The position numbers and the translations under genes are program-made. Of a stretch of 64,000 bases of DNA, positions 9,710 through 18,365 are shown one piece after another (the first letter of the stretch is position 1; each line of letters opens with the position of its first letter). This stretch comes from Billgrantia aerodenitrificans (GTDB taxonomy: Bacteria > Pseudomonadota > Gammaproteobacteria > Pseudomonadales > Halomonadaceae), in assembly GCF_021404405.1 (NCBI RefSeq), contig NZ_JABFTV010000003.1:372001-436000 (forward strand), read 5' to 3'. The notes beneath the pieces are model-generated. The model ran no database searches. It saw only the letters and a list, made by a program, of their open reading frames with translations, and was not told the DNA's origin.

Positions 9710-10295
9710 CGCGGCGGATCAACGGCGCGAACAGCATTCGATAGAGCCGCATGGCCACCCGGTGATAGATGGGCAGGATAAGCCAACTGCGGCTGACACC
9801 TACCAGCGTGGCCATGGCAGCCGCCAGCACCAGGGCGCCGAGCATGTCCTGGGGGAAATGCACGCCGAGGAAGACCCTCGCCCAGGCCACCGGAACGGCC
9901 AGCAGCAGCAGGTAGCGACCGATCCTTCGGGTGCCGGCATGCAGCAGCAGGCTGAAGGCCATGGTCAGCATGATGGTGGCGTGATTGCTGGGAAACGCCG
10001 GGGTCGGGGCGTGTTCCAGGAAGGTCTGCCCGACTGGCATCATGAACGGACGTGGGGTCGGCCACAGCCAGCCGATCATCCAGCTCGCCGCCAGGGCGAG
10101 CAGAGTGGCGATGAAGGCCTCCCACAGCGGGCGTTTCAGGCGCTCACTGCCACGCAGCCAGCCAATGACCAGCAGAGCCGGTACCAGCCAGATCAAATAG
10201 ACGGCGAAGACTTCCGTCATCAGCAGCAGCCGTGGGTCGCTGTCGGGCGCCGCGTTGAGCTGGGCGAACAGGGCAAGGTTGAGTGTGGTTTCCAT
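9693..10295 (-). CDS. PAP2-family phosphatase, probable undecaprenyl-diphosphatase (BcrC/YbjG type)
   Basis: Small membrane phosphatase of 200 residues. The three PAP2 signature regions are visible: a PTPRP stretch (about residue 81), PSNH (about 105), and an R-x5-H-x3-D motif in ARVFLGVHFPQD (about 150). Several hydrophobic helices surround them, placing the active site on the periplasmic face. Related proteins (YbjG, BcrC) dephosphorylate undecaprenyl diphosphate, in parallel with UppP, encoded 7 kb away. The usual lysine that opens motif 1 is not evident. Lipid phosphate phosphatase activity is sure; the exact substrate is inferred. Confidence 0.82.
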   Translation of the reverse strand: METTLNLALFAQLNAAPDSDPRLLLMTEVFAVYLIWLVPALLVIGWLRGSERLKRPLWEAFIATLLALAASWMIGWLWPTPRPFMMPVGQTFLEHAPTPAFPSNHATIMLTMAFSLLLHAGTRRIGRYLLLLAVPVAWARVFLGVHFPQDMLGALVLAAAMATLVGVSRSWLILPIYHRVAMRLYRMLFAPLIRRGWVER

Positions 10296-10394
10296 GAGTT
10301 GGGTGCGCTGGGCGCTCTTCCTTGTTCATTTGGAGCAGGCCGCTCATGCTGCCATTCGTCAGGCGACGTTTCCGATTAATTTTGTTACAGGAGC

Positions 10395-11261
10395 ATGACA
10401 AGGTTGTCCAGACTGTATCTGGGTTTGGCCATGTGGGCCAACCCCGACTGGTGTGGCTCCCTTTACCCGCCCTATGGCGGCCAGGAGGGTTGGCTGGCCG
10501 ACTATGCGCGGGTGTTCAACGCGGTGGAGGGCAACACGACCTTCTACAGCGGGGCGCCCCGGGCCGAGACGGTGGCTGGCTGGTCGCGCCTGGCGCCTGC
10601 TGATTTCCGCTTTTGCTTCAAGCTGCCGGCGGCGCTGACCCATGAGCGTCGTCTCGAGGGTATCGAGGCGGATTTCGATGCCTTCGTCGAGGCTCTCTCC
10701 CCACTGCACGATCGCCTGGGCCCTCTGCTCGTCCAGTTGCCGCGGGACTTCGGCCCTGACCTACTGCCCCGGCTCGCAGCGCTGCTAGAGCGCTGGCCTG
10801 CGGCGATTCCCTGCGCCGTGGAGGTCCGGCATCCTGAATTTTTCCACAAGGGGTCGGCCGAGATCGCTCTCAACCGCCTGTTGATAACTCATGGCGCCAA
10901 CCGCGTCATGCTCGACGTGAGGCCGCTGTTCTCGACCCCGGCGACGGGCTGCCCCGCGCTTGCACAAGCGCAGAGTGAAAAGCCACGCTGCCCATTACAC
11001 GTGCTTTCCACGGGAAACGAGCCGCTTGTCCGCTTTATCGGACACCTCGATGAGGAGATCAACCTCAGCTACTTCCGGCCTTGGATCGGTCAGCTAAAGC
11101 TGTGGATAAAACAGGGGAAAACCCCTTTTCTCTTTGTGCATACCGCCAATAACCGACGGGCTCCCGAGCTTGCCCGACGACTCCATGGCGAGCTGATCGT
11201 CCAGCTCGACCAACCGCCGCTCAACGACTTTGCCGGCGAGCGCCAAACCACGCTGTTTTGA
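10395..11261 (+). CDS. DUF72 domain protein (YecE family)
   Basis: A 288-residue cytoplasmic DUF72 protein, predicted to be a TIM-barrel of unknown activity. Typical family features are the opening LYLGLAMWANPDW, the FNAVEGNTTFY stretch near residue 40 and LLVQLPRDF near 115. ACAGGAG precedes the ATG. It is divergent from the PAP2 gene and 130 bp ahead of an SNF transporter. No function can be read from the sequence. Confidence 0.88.
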   Translation: MTRLSRLYLGLAMWANPDWCGSLYPPYGGQEGWLADYARVFNAVEGNTTFYSGAPRAETVAGWSRLAPADFRFCFKLPAALTHERRLEGIEADFDAFVEALSPLHDRLGPLLVQLPRDFGPDLLPRLAALLERWPAAIPCAVEVRHPEFFHKGSAEIALNRLLITHGANRVMLDVRPLFSTPATGCPALAQAQSEKPRCPLHVLSTGNEPLVRFIGHLDEEINLSYFRPWIGQLKLWIKQGKTPFLFVHTANNRRAPELARRLHGELIVQLDQPPLNDFAGERQTTLF

Positions 11262-11391
11262 GTCCTCTGCTGCTGGCCTTCGAGCGTATGATCGGATAGA
11301 TTTGCCACCATTCGGTGTAATTACCCATCGTTTTTCCGGGTTTTTGCGCTTGAAACAGATCAACAATCGGATACATAACAACAGGTGACTC

Positions 11392-12738
11392 ATGTCTAAA
11401 CTCGTCCACGCGCAGTGGTCATCGAAGATGACCTTCGTGCTGGCGGCCGCCGGGTCGGCCGTCGGGCTAGGCAACATCTGGCGCTTCTCCTACATGGTGG
11501 GAGACAACGGTGGCGCCGCCTTCGTACTCGTCTATCTGGCCTGTGTCGCCGTGGTGGGCCTCCCCGTGCTGGTGGCCGAGTGGCTGATTGGCCGGCGGGG
11601 TCAGAAGAACCCGATCAACGCCATGGCGGAGCTGGCCAGCAAGAACGCCCAGCCCAAGGCATGGGCACTGGTAGGTGCCAGCGGCGTGCTGGCGGCCTTT
11701 TTGATCCTCTCCTTCTATAGCGTGATCGGCGGCTGGTCGCTTTCCTATACCCTGGGTTCGGTCACCGGTACCTTTACCGGTCAGGATGCCGACGGCGTCG
11801 GCGCCATCTTCACGGGCTTGCTGGGCAATCCCTTACTGCTGCTGCTGTGGCACACTGCCTTCATGGCGCTGGTGGTGTGGATCGTGGCCCGCGGCGTGAC
11901 CAAGGGGCTGGAAGGTGCGGTACGCACCATGATGCCGGCGCTGGTGGTGCTGATGGTGGTGCTGGTCGGCTACGGCATGACCACCGGTCATTTCGGCGAG
12001 GCGCTGGCCTTCATGTTCCGCCCCGACTGGGGCGCGCTCTCCGGCGACGTGGTGCTGGCCGCCATGGGCCAGGCTTTCTTCACCCTGTCGCTGGGCATGG
12101 GCATCATGATGGCCTACGGCTCCTATCTGGGTGAGGACGTCAACCTGCTGGGCACCGCGCGCACGGTGATCATCCTGGATACCGGCATCGCCCTGCTGGC
12201 CGGCCTGGCAATCTTCCCCATCGTCTTCGCCAACGGTCTGAGTGCCGGGGAAGGCCCGGGGCTGATCTTCGTCACCCTGCCGCTGGCGTTCGGCAACATG
12301 ACCGGCGGCATGCTGCTGGGGCTGATGTTCTTCCTGCTGCTGACCTTCGCCGCGCTGACCTCGGCCATCTCGCTGCTCGAGCCGGTGGTGGAGTTCGTCG
12401 AGGAGCGCACGCCGCTGACGCGGGTCATGGCCACCCTGGTGAGCGCCGTGGCGGTGTGGCTGCTGGGCATTGCCGCGCTGATGTCGTTCAACGTCTGGCC
12501 CGAGCCGGTGATGATGGGGCTCAACGTGTTCGATCTGCTGGACACCTTCACCAGCAAGATCCTGCTGCCGCTGACGGGGCTGGGCGCGATCGTCTTCGTT
12601 GCCTGGTGTCTGGATCGCCGCAGCGTGGCCGCCGAGCTGAATCTGACCGGCGGCAGCGAGCAGGTGTGGCTGGTGGTGGCGCGCTACGTGGCGCCGCTGG
12701 GGGTGATCCTGGTGTTCGTCAACTCCCTGTTGGGATGA
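11392..12738 (+). CDS. Sodium-dependent transporter, SNF (NSS) family
   Basis: Inner-membrane Na+-coupled symporter of 448 residues, as in bacterial relatives of LeuT that take up amino acids or related amines. The first helix carries the family motif GSAVGLGNIWRFSYM (residues about 22-36) with the unwound Na+/substrate site, and about 11 hydrophobic helices follow. Substrate cannot be assigned. The gene stands alone with a terminator-like hairpin 66 bp downstream. Confidence 0.92.
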   Translation: MSKLVHAQWSSKMTFVLAAAGSAVGLGNIWRFSYMVGDNGGAAFVLVYLACVAVVGLPVLVAEWLIGRRGQKNPINAMAELASKNAQPKAWALVGASGVLAAFLILSFYSVIGGWSLSYTLGSVTGTFTGQDADGVGAIFTGLLGNPLLLLLWHTAFMALVVWIVARGVTKGLEGAVRTMMPALVVLMVVLVGYGMTTGHFGEALAFMFRPDWGALSGDVVLAAMGQAFFTLSLGMGIMMAYGSYLGEDVNLLGTARTVIILDTGIALLAGLAIFPIVFANGLSAGEGPGLIFVTLPLAFGNMTGGMLLGLMFFLLLTFAALTSAISLLEPVVEFVEERTPLTRVMATLVSAVAVWLLGIAALMSFNVWPEPVMMGLNVFDLLDTFTSKILLPLTGLGAIVFVAWCLDRRSVAAELNLTGGSEQVWLVVARYVAPLGVILVFVNSLLG

Positions 12739-12803
12739 CCCAGGGATTATTGGGTGACGAGCCTACCTGGCCCCGCATGCCGGGGCCGGATCTGCTGCTT
12801 GTC

Positions 12804-12825
12804 GCGGCCGCCTTTGGGCGGCCGC
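12804..12825. terminator. Bidirectional terminator hairpin
   Basis: A 9-bp stem (GCGGCCGCC with its complement) and a 4-base loop sit between two convergent genes. On the plus strand it is followed by TTCAGTGTCTTTCTT, so it probably serves the transporter and perhaps also the small minus-strand gene. Confidence 0.6.
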
Positions 12826-12826
12826 T

Positions 12827-13027
12827 TCAGTGTCTTTCTTCGTCGACCAAGTCGGCGATGTTCCGCTCCAGCTGCTTGAACTCCTGATGCAGCTCGATTC
12901 CGCGGCGGGCGCGCAGGTTTCGCTGGGCGGCGCTGCGGGAGCGCTTTTCATGCTCGGCGACGTTGATGCTCATGAAGATGTCGAGAAGTTCATTCTTGAC
13001 GGAAGTGACTCGTTCGACCTTACTCAT
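12827..13027 (-). CDS. Small basic/acidic helical protein, possibly PA3496-like
   Basis: A 66-residue predicted all-helical protein with many charged residues. The arginine-rich middle followed by an IELHQEFKQLE helix resembles the small PA3496-type putative envelope-integrity proteins of Pseudomonas and Halomonas. I base this only on recalled pattern. A strong ribosome site (GGAGGG) precedes the ATG at 13027, supporting a real gene. It is divergent from the HexR-like regulator and ends at the hairpin shared with the SNF transporter. Confidence 0.6.
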   Translation of the reverse strand: MSKVERVTSVKNELLDIFMSINVAEHEKRSRSAAQRNLRARRGIELHQEFKQLERNIADLVDEERH

Positions 13028-13219
13028 GTCGACCCTCCCTTCTTCTTCTGTGCCTTATCTTCGTCTGTACGGCAAGATCAAATCACAGCATCTTTACTAT
13101 ACCCTACTTGACAGAATCATGACGAAGTGGGCTATTCCACGCTGGCGAGTGAAACTCCCCCAAGCGAGTCGGGATCGTGCATACTGAGATTTTGCGTTCG
13201 TCAAACCAAGGAGTTCAGC

Positions 13220-14083
13220 GTGAGCCGCGCCCTGTTCGATGAAATGAGACGCCGCATGGAGCTCTTCCGCCGCTCCGAGCAGAAAGTGGCGCGCTTCGTG
13301 CTGCGCAATCCCGATGAAGTCATTCACATGCGCATCGTCGATCTGGCCACCGAGGCCAAGGTCAGCGAGCCGACCGTGGTGCGCTTCTGCCGGGCCCTGG
13401 GCTGCAACGGTTTTCAGGACTTCAAGCTCAAGCTAGCGCAGATGCTGGCTTCAGGCAGCCAGTTCGCCCAGTTCTCGATGAACGACGACGACTCCGTCGC
13501 CGAGTTCTCCCAGAGCATCTTCGACTCCACCGTGGGCACCCTGCTGTCGGTGCGCGACCGCCTGGACAACGAGGCACTGAGCCGGGCGATCCAGGCGCTG
13601 GCCATGGCCAACCGGGTCGAGTTCTACGGCTTCGGCGCCTCCGGGGCGGTGGCCTTCGATGCCCAGCACAAGTTCTTCCGCCTGCAGATCTCCACCGCGG
13701 CCTACGCCGACCCCCACATGCAGAACATGTCGGCGGTGACCCTCAAGGAGGGCGACGTGGTGGTGGCGATCTCCCAGACCGGCCGCACCCGTGCCCTGGT
13801 GGCCAGCGTGCGCCTGGCCCGCGAGGCCGGCGCTACGGTGATCGGCCTGTGCCCCAGCGGGTCGCCGCTCTCCGAGGAGGTGTCTCTGCCGCTCTACATC
13901 GACGTGCACGAGGACACCGAGATCTATACGCCGATGAGCTCACGTGTGGCCCACCTGGTGCTGATCGACGTGCTCGCCGTGGGTGTGGCCAAGACCCGCG
14001 GACCGAAGCTCGCCGAGCAGCTCAAGGCGGTCAAGAAGAGCCTGACGCCGTTACGGTTTCCCGAACAGGAAGGCAAACCCTGA
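13220..14083 (+). CDS. hexR: RpiR-family regulator, HexR-like
   Basis: Transcription factor of 287 residues. The N-terminal HTH (about 1-77) contains the SEPTVVRFCRALGCNGFQDFK stretch in two runs typical of the family, and a SIS sugar-phosphate-binding domain follows (about 125-265). The SIS part closely follows Pseudomonas HexR, including GASGAVAFDAQHKFF and the MSSR segment. HexR binds 2-keto-3-deoxy-6-phosphogluconate and represses glucose and Entner-Doudoroff genes in relatives. No such genes are adjacent here. The start is GTG 13220 with AAGGAG upstream; the frame is open further upstream but without homology. Confidence 0.82.
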   Translation: MSRALFDEMRRRMELFRRSEQKVARFVLRNPDEVIHMRIVDLATEAKVSEPTVVRFCRALGCNGFQDFKLKLAQMLASGSQFAQFSMNDDDSVAEFSQSIFDSTVGTLLSVRDRLDNEALSRAIQALAMANRVEFYGFGASGAVAFDAQHKFFRLQISTAAYADPHMQNMSAVTLKEGDVVVAISQTGRTRALVASVRLAREAGATVIGLCPSGSPLSEEVSLPLYIDVHEDTEIYTPMSSRVAHLVLIDVLAVGVAKTRGPKLAEQLKAVKKSLTPLRFPEQEGKP

Positions 14084-14160
14084 AGTGAGCGTCGGCGACG
14101 GCAGGCCGAGCACAATATGCTAAGCTGGGCGCTCATTTTTTCCAGCGGCAGACCCCTTCC

Positions 14161-16368
14161 ATGGATGACGTCACGGCGATTCTCGATCAGTTGAACCCGG
14201 CCCAGCGCGAGGCGGTGAGCGCCCCCCAGGGCAACATGCTGGTGCTGGCCGGAGCCGGCTCCGGCAAGACCCGGGTGCTGGTGCATCGCATCGCCTGGCT
14301 GATGCAGGCCGAGGGGCTCTCGCCCTACGCCGTGCTCGCCGTGACCTTCACCAACAAGGCGGCCCGCGAGATGCGAACGCGTCTGGAGGCGCTGCTGGGG
14401 CTGTCGCTGCGCAACGTCTGGGTCGGCACCTTCCACTCCATCGCCCATCGCCTGCTGCGCACCCACTGGCAGGATGCGCGGCTGCCGCAGCATTTCCAGA
14501 TCATCGACTCCGACGACCAGCTGCGCCTGATCAAGCGCCTGCTCAAGGATCACCAGATCGACGACGAGCGCTACCCGCCGCGCCAGGTGCAGTACTTCAT
14601 CTCCGGCTGCAAGGAGGAGGGGCTGCGCCCGCATCAGGTCGACGTTCACGGCGACGCCTACATGGCCCAGATGGTCGAACTCTACGAGCGCTACCAGCTC
14701 ACCTGCGAGCGCGGCGGTCTGGTCGACTTCGGCGAGCTGCTGCTCAGGAGCCTCGAGCTCTTGCGCGATACCCCGGCGCTGCTGGCCCACTACCAGGAGC
14801 GCTTCGCCCACGTGCTGGTCGACGAGTTCCAGGACACCAACACCCTGCAGTACGCCTGGCTCAAGCTGCTCACCGGCATGAAGACGCCGATGACCGTGGT
14901 CGGCGACGACGACCAGTCGATCTACGGCTGGCGCGGCGCGCGGATCGAGAACATCCGTCGCTTCGAGCAGGAATTCCCGGGTACCCATACCGTGCGTCTG
15001 GAGCAGAACTACCGCTCCACCAGCGCCATTCTCGATGCCGCCAACGCCCTGATCAGCCACAACGCCGAGCGCATGGGCAAGGAGCTATGGACGGCCGGCG
15101 CCCGCGGCGAGCCGATCTCGGTATATGCCGGCTTCAACGACCTGGACGAGGCGCGCTTCATCGTCGACACCATCAAGGAGAAGGTCGACGAGGGCTACCG
15201 ACGCCGCGACGTGGCCATCCTCTATCGCTCCAACGCCCAGTCGCGGGTGCTCGAGGAGACCCTGATCCGCCAGGGCATGCCTTATCGCATCTACGGCGGT
15301 CATCGCTTCTACGAGCGGCTGGAGATCAAGAACGCCCTGGCCTACCTGCGTCTGCTGCTCAACCGCGACGACGACGCTTCGCTGGAGCGCATCGTCAACG
15401 TGCCGCCGCGGGGCATCGGCACGCGTACCGTGGAGCTACTGCGCGAGCGGGCGCGCGTGGCCGGGGTATCGTTGTGGCAGGCGCTGCACGACGGCCTGGC
15501 CGACGGTTCGCTGAAAGGGCGTGCCGGTGCGTCGCTGCAGCTCTTCGCCGATCTCATCGAAGGGCTCGACAACGACACCGCCGGCCTGAGGCTGCACGAG
15601 ATCATCGATCATGTGAATGAGCGCTCCGGGCTGGTCGAGCATCATCGCAACGAGAAGGGCGAGAAGGGGCAGGCCCGGGTCGAGAACCTGGAAGAGCTGA
15701 TCAACGCCGCCCGCGCCTTCACCCAGGGCGAATCCTTCGACCCGCCCGAGGCCGGCGAGGGCGCCGTGGCGCTGGAGGCCTTCCTCGCCGAAGCGGCGCT
15801 CAACGCCGGCGAGCACGAGGCCGACGAGTTCGAGGACAGCGTGCAGCTGATGACCCTGCACTCGGCCAAAGGGCTGGAGTTCCCGGTAGTGTTCATCGCC
15901 GGGGTCGAGGAGGGGCTGTTCCCGCACAAGATGTCGCTGGAGGAGCCCGGCCGGCTCGAGGAGGAGCGCCGGCTGTGCTACGTCGGTCTGACCCGCGCCA
16001 TGCGCAAGCTCTACCTCACGCATTCGGAGATTCGCCGCCTGCACGGCAAGGAGACCTTCCAGCGACCGTCGCGCTTCCTGCGTGAGATTCCCGCCGAGTA
16101 TCTGGAGGAAGTGCGCCTGCGTGGGCAGATCTCGCGTCCGGTGACGGCCATGCGTCCGGCGGTGGGGCTGTCGCGTCAGACCTCGGTCGACGGCGGCGAC
16201 GACCTGCCCAGCCTGAGCCTGGGTCAGCGCGTGCATCACCCCGTCTTCGGCGAGGGGGTGATTCTCAACGCCGAGGGCGAGGGCGCACGGGCCCGGGTGC
16301 AGGTCAGCTTCGAGGGCGAAGGCGACAAGTGGCTGGTGTTGGGGTTCGCCAAGCTAACTCCTCTATAG
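14161..16368 (+). CDS. uvrD: DNA helicase II UvrD
   Basis: Superfamily 1A 3'-5' helicase of 735 residues acting in nucleotide excision repair and mismatch repair. All helicase motifs are present: Q motif (NPAQREAV), Walker A GAGSGKT (about residues 31-37), TFTNKAA (motif Ia), DEFQDTN (motif II), DDDQSIYGWRGA (motif III), QNYRS (motif IV), TLHSAKGLEF (motif V) and VGLTRA (motif VI). The C-terminal 60 residues form a UvrD-like tail, and the overall length favours UvrD over Rep. It is a single gene, followed by a region holding a MITE-like repeat. Confidence 0.95.
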   Translation: MDDVTAILDQLNPAQREAVSAPQGNMLVLAGAGSGKTRVLVHRIAWLMQAEGLSPYAVLAVTFTNKAAREMRTRLEALLGLSLRNVWVGTFHSIAHRLLRTHWQDARLPQHFQIIDSDDQLRLIKRLLKDHQIDDERYPPRQVQYFISGCKEEGLRPHQVDVHGDAYMAQMVELYERYQLTCERGGLVDFGELLLRSLELLRDTPALLAHYQERFAHVLVDEFQDTNTLQYAWLKLLTGMKTPMTVVGDDDQSIYGWRGARIENIRRFEQEFPGTHTVRLEQNYRSTSAILDAANALISHNAERMGKELWTAGARGEPISVYAGFNDLDEARFIVDTIKEKVDEGYRRRDVAILYRSNAQSRVLEETLIRQGMPYRIYGGHRFYERLEIKNALAYLRLLLNRDDDASLERIVNVPPRGIGTRTVELLRERARVAGVSLWQALHDGLADGSLKGRAGASLQLFADLIEGLDNDTAGLRLHEIIDHVNERSGLVEHHRNEKGEKGQARVENLEELINAARAFTQGESFDPPEAGEGAVALEAFLAEAALNAGEHEADEFEDSVQLMTLHSAKGLEFPVVFIAGVEEGLFPHKMSLEEPGRLEEERRLCYVGLTRAMRKLYLTHSEIRRLHGKETFQRPSRFLREIPAEYLEEVRLRGQISRPVTAMRPAVGLSRQTSVDGGDDLPSLSLGQRVHHPVFGEGVILNAEGEGARARVQVSFEGEGDKWLVLGFAKLTPL

Positions 16369-16392
16369 AGAGATCAGCGTATCCCTTGTACG

Positions 16393-16408
16393 TTGACGTC
16401 TACGTCAA
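16393..16408. other. 16-bp palindrome downstream of uvrD
   Basis: TTGACGT-CT-ACGTCAA is a perfect two-fold symmetric site 24 bp after the uvrD stop. It could be a protein-binding site or a weak hairpin. Confidence 0.35.
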
Positions 16409-16471
16409 AAGCCGCGCTTGCTGCCCAAATTGCCATTAAGCATACTCACTGACGGACACATCGCGCTTGAT

Positions 16472-16619
16472 TAGGGAAGCGCTGAACAAATCGACGAGCG
16501 AGATGAAGTGCAAGGCGCACGGAGCACAAGAACCGGAGCATATGGGGTATATGTGAGGATTCTGCGCACCGCGCAACGCAGCAATTCGCTCGCGCAGGCA
16601 TTTGTGCAGTGTTTCCTTA
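16472..16619. mobile_element. MITE-like non-autonomous element, about 148 bp
   Basis: Imperfect terminal inverted repeats of 20 bp (16 of 20 matching) begin at 16472 (TAGGGAAGCGCTG...) and end at 16619 (complement TAAGGAAACACTG...). The arms continue inward with matching GAGCGA segments, so the whole unit can fold into a long hairpin. Both ends carry TA, compatible with a TA target duplication. It has no coding capacity and sits between uvrD and the TRAP gene. Confidence 0.55.
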
Positions 16620-16656
16620 GACGCGACTCAGAATAACCACCTGGAGTCATGCCCGC

Positions 16657-17745
16657 ATGCAACGCCGTAAATTCCTCAAGACCGCCGGCCTCGGTGCTGC
16701 CGGCGTAGTCGCTGCCCCCTTCGTCTCCACCGCAAAAGCGCAGGAAACCATCACCTGGGACATGGTCACCTCCTGGCCGACCAACTTCCCGGCCCTGGGT
16801 ACCGGTGCCAACGCATTCGCCCAGCGTATCGAACAGCTCTCCAACGGCCGTATGCGTGTGCGCGTGCACGGTGCCGGCGAGCTGGTGCCCGCCATGGAGG
16901 TGTTCGACGCCGTGGCCGCCGGTACCGCCGAGATGGGCCACTCCGCCGCCTACTACTGGCGCGGCAAGGTCGCCGCTTCGCAGTTCTTCACCGCCGTGCC
17001 CTTCGGCATGAACACCACCGAAATGAACGCCTGGCTCTACCACGGTGGCGGTCAGGAGCTGTGGGACGAGATCTACGCCAAGCACAACCTGAAGCCGTTC
17101 GCGGTGGGCAACACCGGTGCCCAGATGGCCGGCTGGTTCAAGCGCGAGATCAACTCGCTGGCCGACATGCAGGGCATCCGCCTGCGTCTGCCGGGCCTGG
17201 CCGGCGAGGCCATGAACGGCATCGGCGTGACCACCGTCAACATGCCGGGCGGTGAGATCTTCACCTCCATGCAGACCGGCGTGCTCGACGCCGCCGACTG
17301 GGTCGGTCCCTACAACGACATGGCTTTCGGCCTGCATCAGGTGGCCGATTACTACTACACCTCGCCGTGGAACGAGCCGACCGCCGTGCTCGAGGGCACC
17401 GTCAACCTGGACGCCTGGAACGCCCTGCCCGACGACCTCAAGGCCGTGGTGCGCGAAGCCGCCAAGGCTTCCAACCTGGATATGATCAGCGAGTTTGCCT
17501 ATCGCAACGCTCAGGCGCTGGCCACTCTGGTGGAGGAGCATGGCGTGCAGCTGCGCACCTTCCCGCAGGACGTCATCGAGGCGCTCTACGAGTCGTCGCA
17601 GCGGGTCATCCAGCAGCAGGTGGAGAACGACCCCGACTCGGCCAAGGTCTACGAGTCCTACCGCGCGTTCCAGGCGCTGGTTCGCCCGTTCAGCGACGTG
17701 GGCGAGTTCGAGTATCTCAAGACCCGCGACACCGTCGTCACCTGA
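16657..17745 (+). CDS. TRAP transporter solute-binding protein (DctP family, TakP-like)
   Basis: Periplasmic binding protein of 362 residues for a tripartite TRAP transporter. The start MQRRKF and the following hydrophobic stretch ending near AKAQE look like a twin-arginine signal peptide. The mature part follows the alpha-keto-acid binding protein TakP: GELVPAMEVFDAV, a YYWRGK stretch, YHGGG, the NTGAQM-GWFKREI segment with the conserved carboxylate-binding arginine in the following RLRLPG region, and WVGPYND. No DctQ or DctM membrane genes adjoin it, so it is an orphan or works with a distant permease. A strong terminator follows. Confidence 0.88.
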   Translation: MQRRKFLKTAGLGAAGVVAAPFVSTAKAQETITWDMVTSWPTNFPALGTGANAFAQRIEQLSNGRMRVRVHGAGELVPAMEVFDAVAAGTAEMGHSAAYYWRGKVAASQFFTAVPFGMNTTEMNAWLYHGGGQELWDEIYAKHNLKPFAVGNTGAQMAGWFKREINSLADMQGIRLRLPGLAGEAMNGIGVTTVNMPGGEIFTSMQTGVLDAADWVGPYNDMAFGLHQVADYYYTSPWNEPTAVLEGTVNLDAWNALPDDLKAVVREAAKASNLDMISEFAYRNAQALATLVEEHGVQLRTFPQDVIEALYESSQRVIQQQVENDPDSAKVYESYRAFQALVRPFSDVGEFEYLKTRDTVVT

Positions 17746-17760
17746 TCGACGACGTCGAAC

Positions 17761-17792
17761 GCAGCGAGGGCGCCTATTGGCGCCCTCGCTGC
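17761..17792 (+). terminator. Rho-independent terminator after TRAP gene
   Basis: A perfect 14-bp GC-rich stem (GCAGCGAGGGCGCC and its complement) with loop TATT, followed by TTTCC, 15 bp after the TRAP gene and 12 bp from the end of the convergent yciA. Confidence 0.8.
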
Positions 17793-17803
17793 TTTCCGAA
17801 ACC

Positions 17804-18211
17804 TCAGCCGGTCTGACGTACCGCGCGGATGCGCCCCTTGTCGTCCAGTGCCACCATCACGAAGCGGGCCTCGGTGACCTTGTGCAGCTCGCTGCTCTCG
17901 CGTTCGTGAGGCTGGCGGATCCACACTTCGACGTCGATCTTGATCGAGCTGTGGCCGATCTCGCGCACGGCAGTGAAGATGTTGACCATCGAGCCGACAC
18001 GCACCGGACACAGGAAGTCCATGGTCTCGATGGCCACTGTTGCGGTGCGGCCACGCGCCTCGCGGCCCGCCGCCAGCTCGGCGGCCTGGTCCATGTGGCG
18101 CACCAACCAGCCACCGGGGATGTCGCCATAGAGGTTGGTATCCTGGCGATCGGCCAGCAGCTTGAGTGTCAATTGCCCCTGGGGCGCGGGAACGTCGTCG
18201 AGGTCGGTCAT
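17804..18211 (-). CDS. yciA: Acyl-CoA thioesterase, YciA family
   Basis: Hotdog-fold thioesterase of 135 residues that hydrolyses acyl-CoAs in the cytoplasm. It resembles E. coli YciA along its length: QGQLTLKLLA start, DTNLYGDIPGGWL with the catalytic aspartate (about residues 24-37), the GS-V-I strand pair, and TEARFVMVALDD near the end. It is divergent from pstS and not functionally linked to its neighbours. Confidence 0.88.
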   Translation of the reverse strand: MTDLDDVPAPQGQLTLKLLADRQDTNLYGDIPGGWLVRHMDQAAELAAGREARGRTATVAIETMDFLCPVRVGSMVNIFTAVREIGHSSIKIDVEVWIRQPHERESSELHKVTEARFVMVALDDKGRIRAVRQTG

Positions 18212-18365
18212 GGAATGTCGTATGCTCGGCTTGTTGTTGTGGGCGGCGATATTGCGTTGCAGCGCTTGCTGGTGGCCATCTTATACGCCAAGCCTTGGCC
18301 TCACCAGCGCTGCGACAAGCCGTCACTCGTGCGCGATCCTCCCAGTCTGCGGCAAGGAGCCTCTC

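Noticed and set aside
18205-18225. Pho-box-like sequence near the yciA start, upstream of pstS
   Set aside because: The half sites (CGGTCAT and ATGTCGT) are three rather than four bases apart and match poorly.
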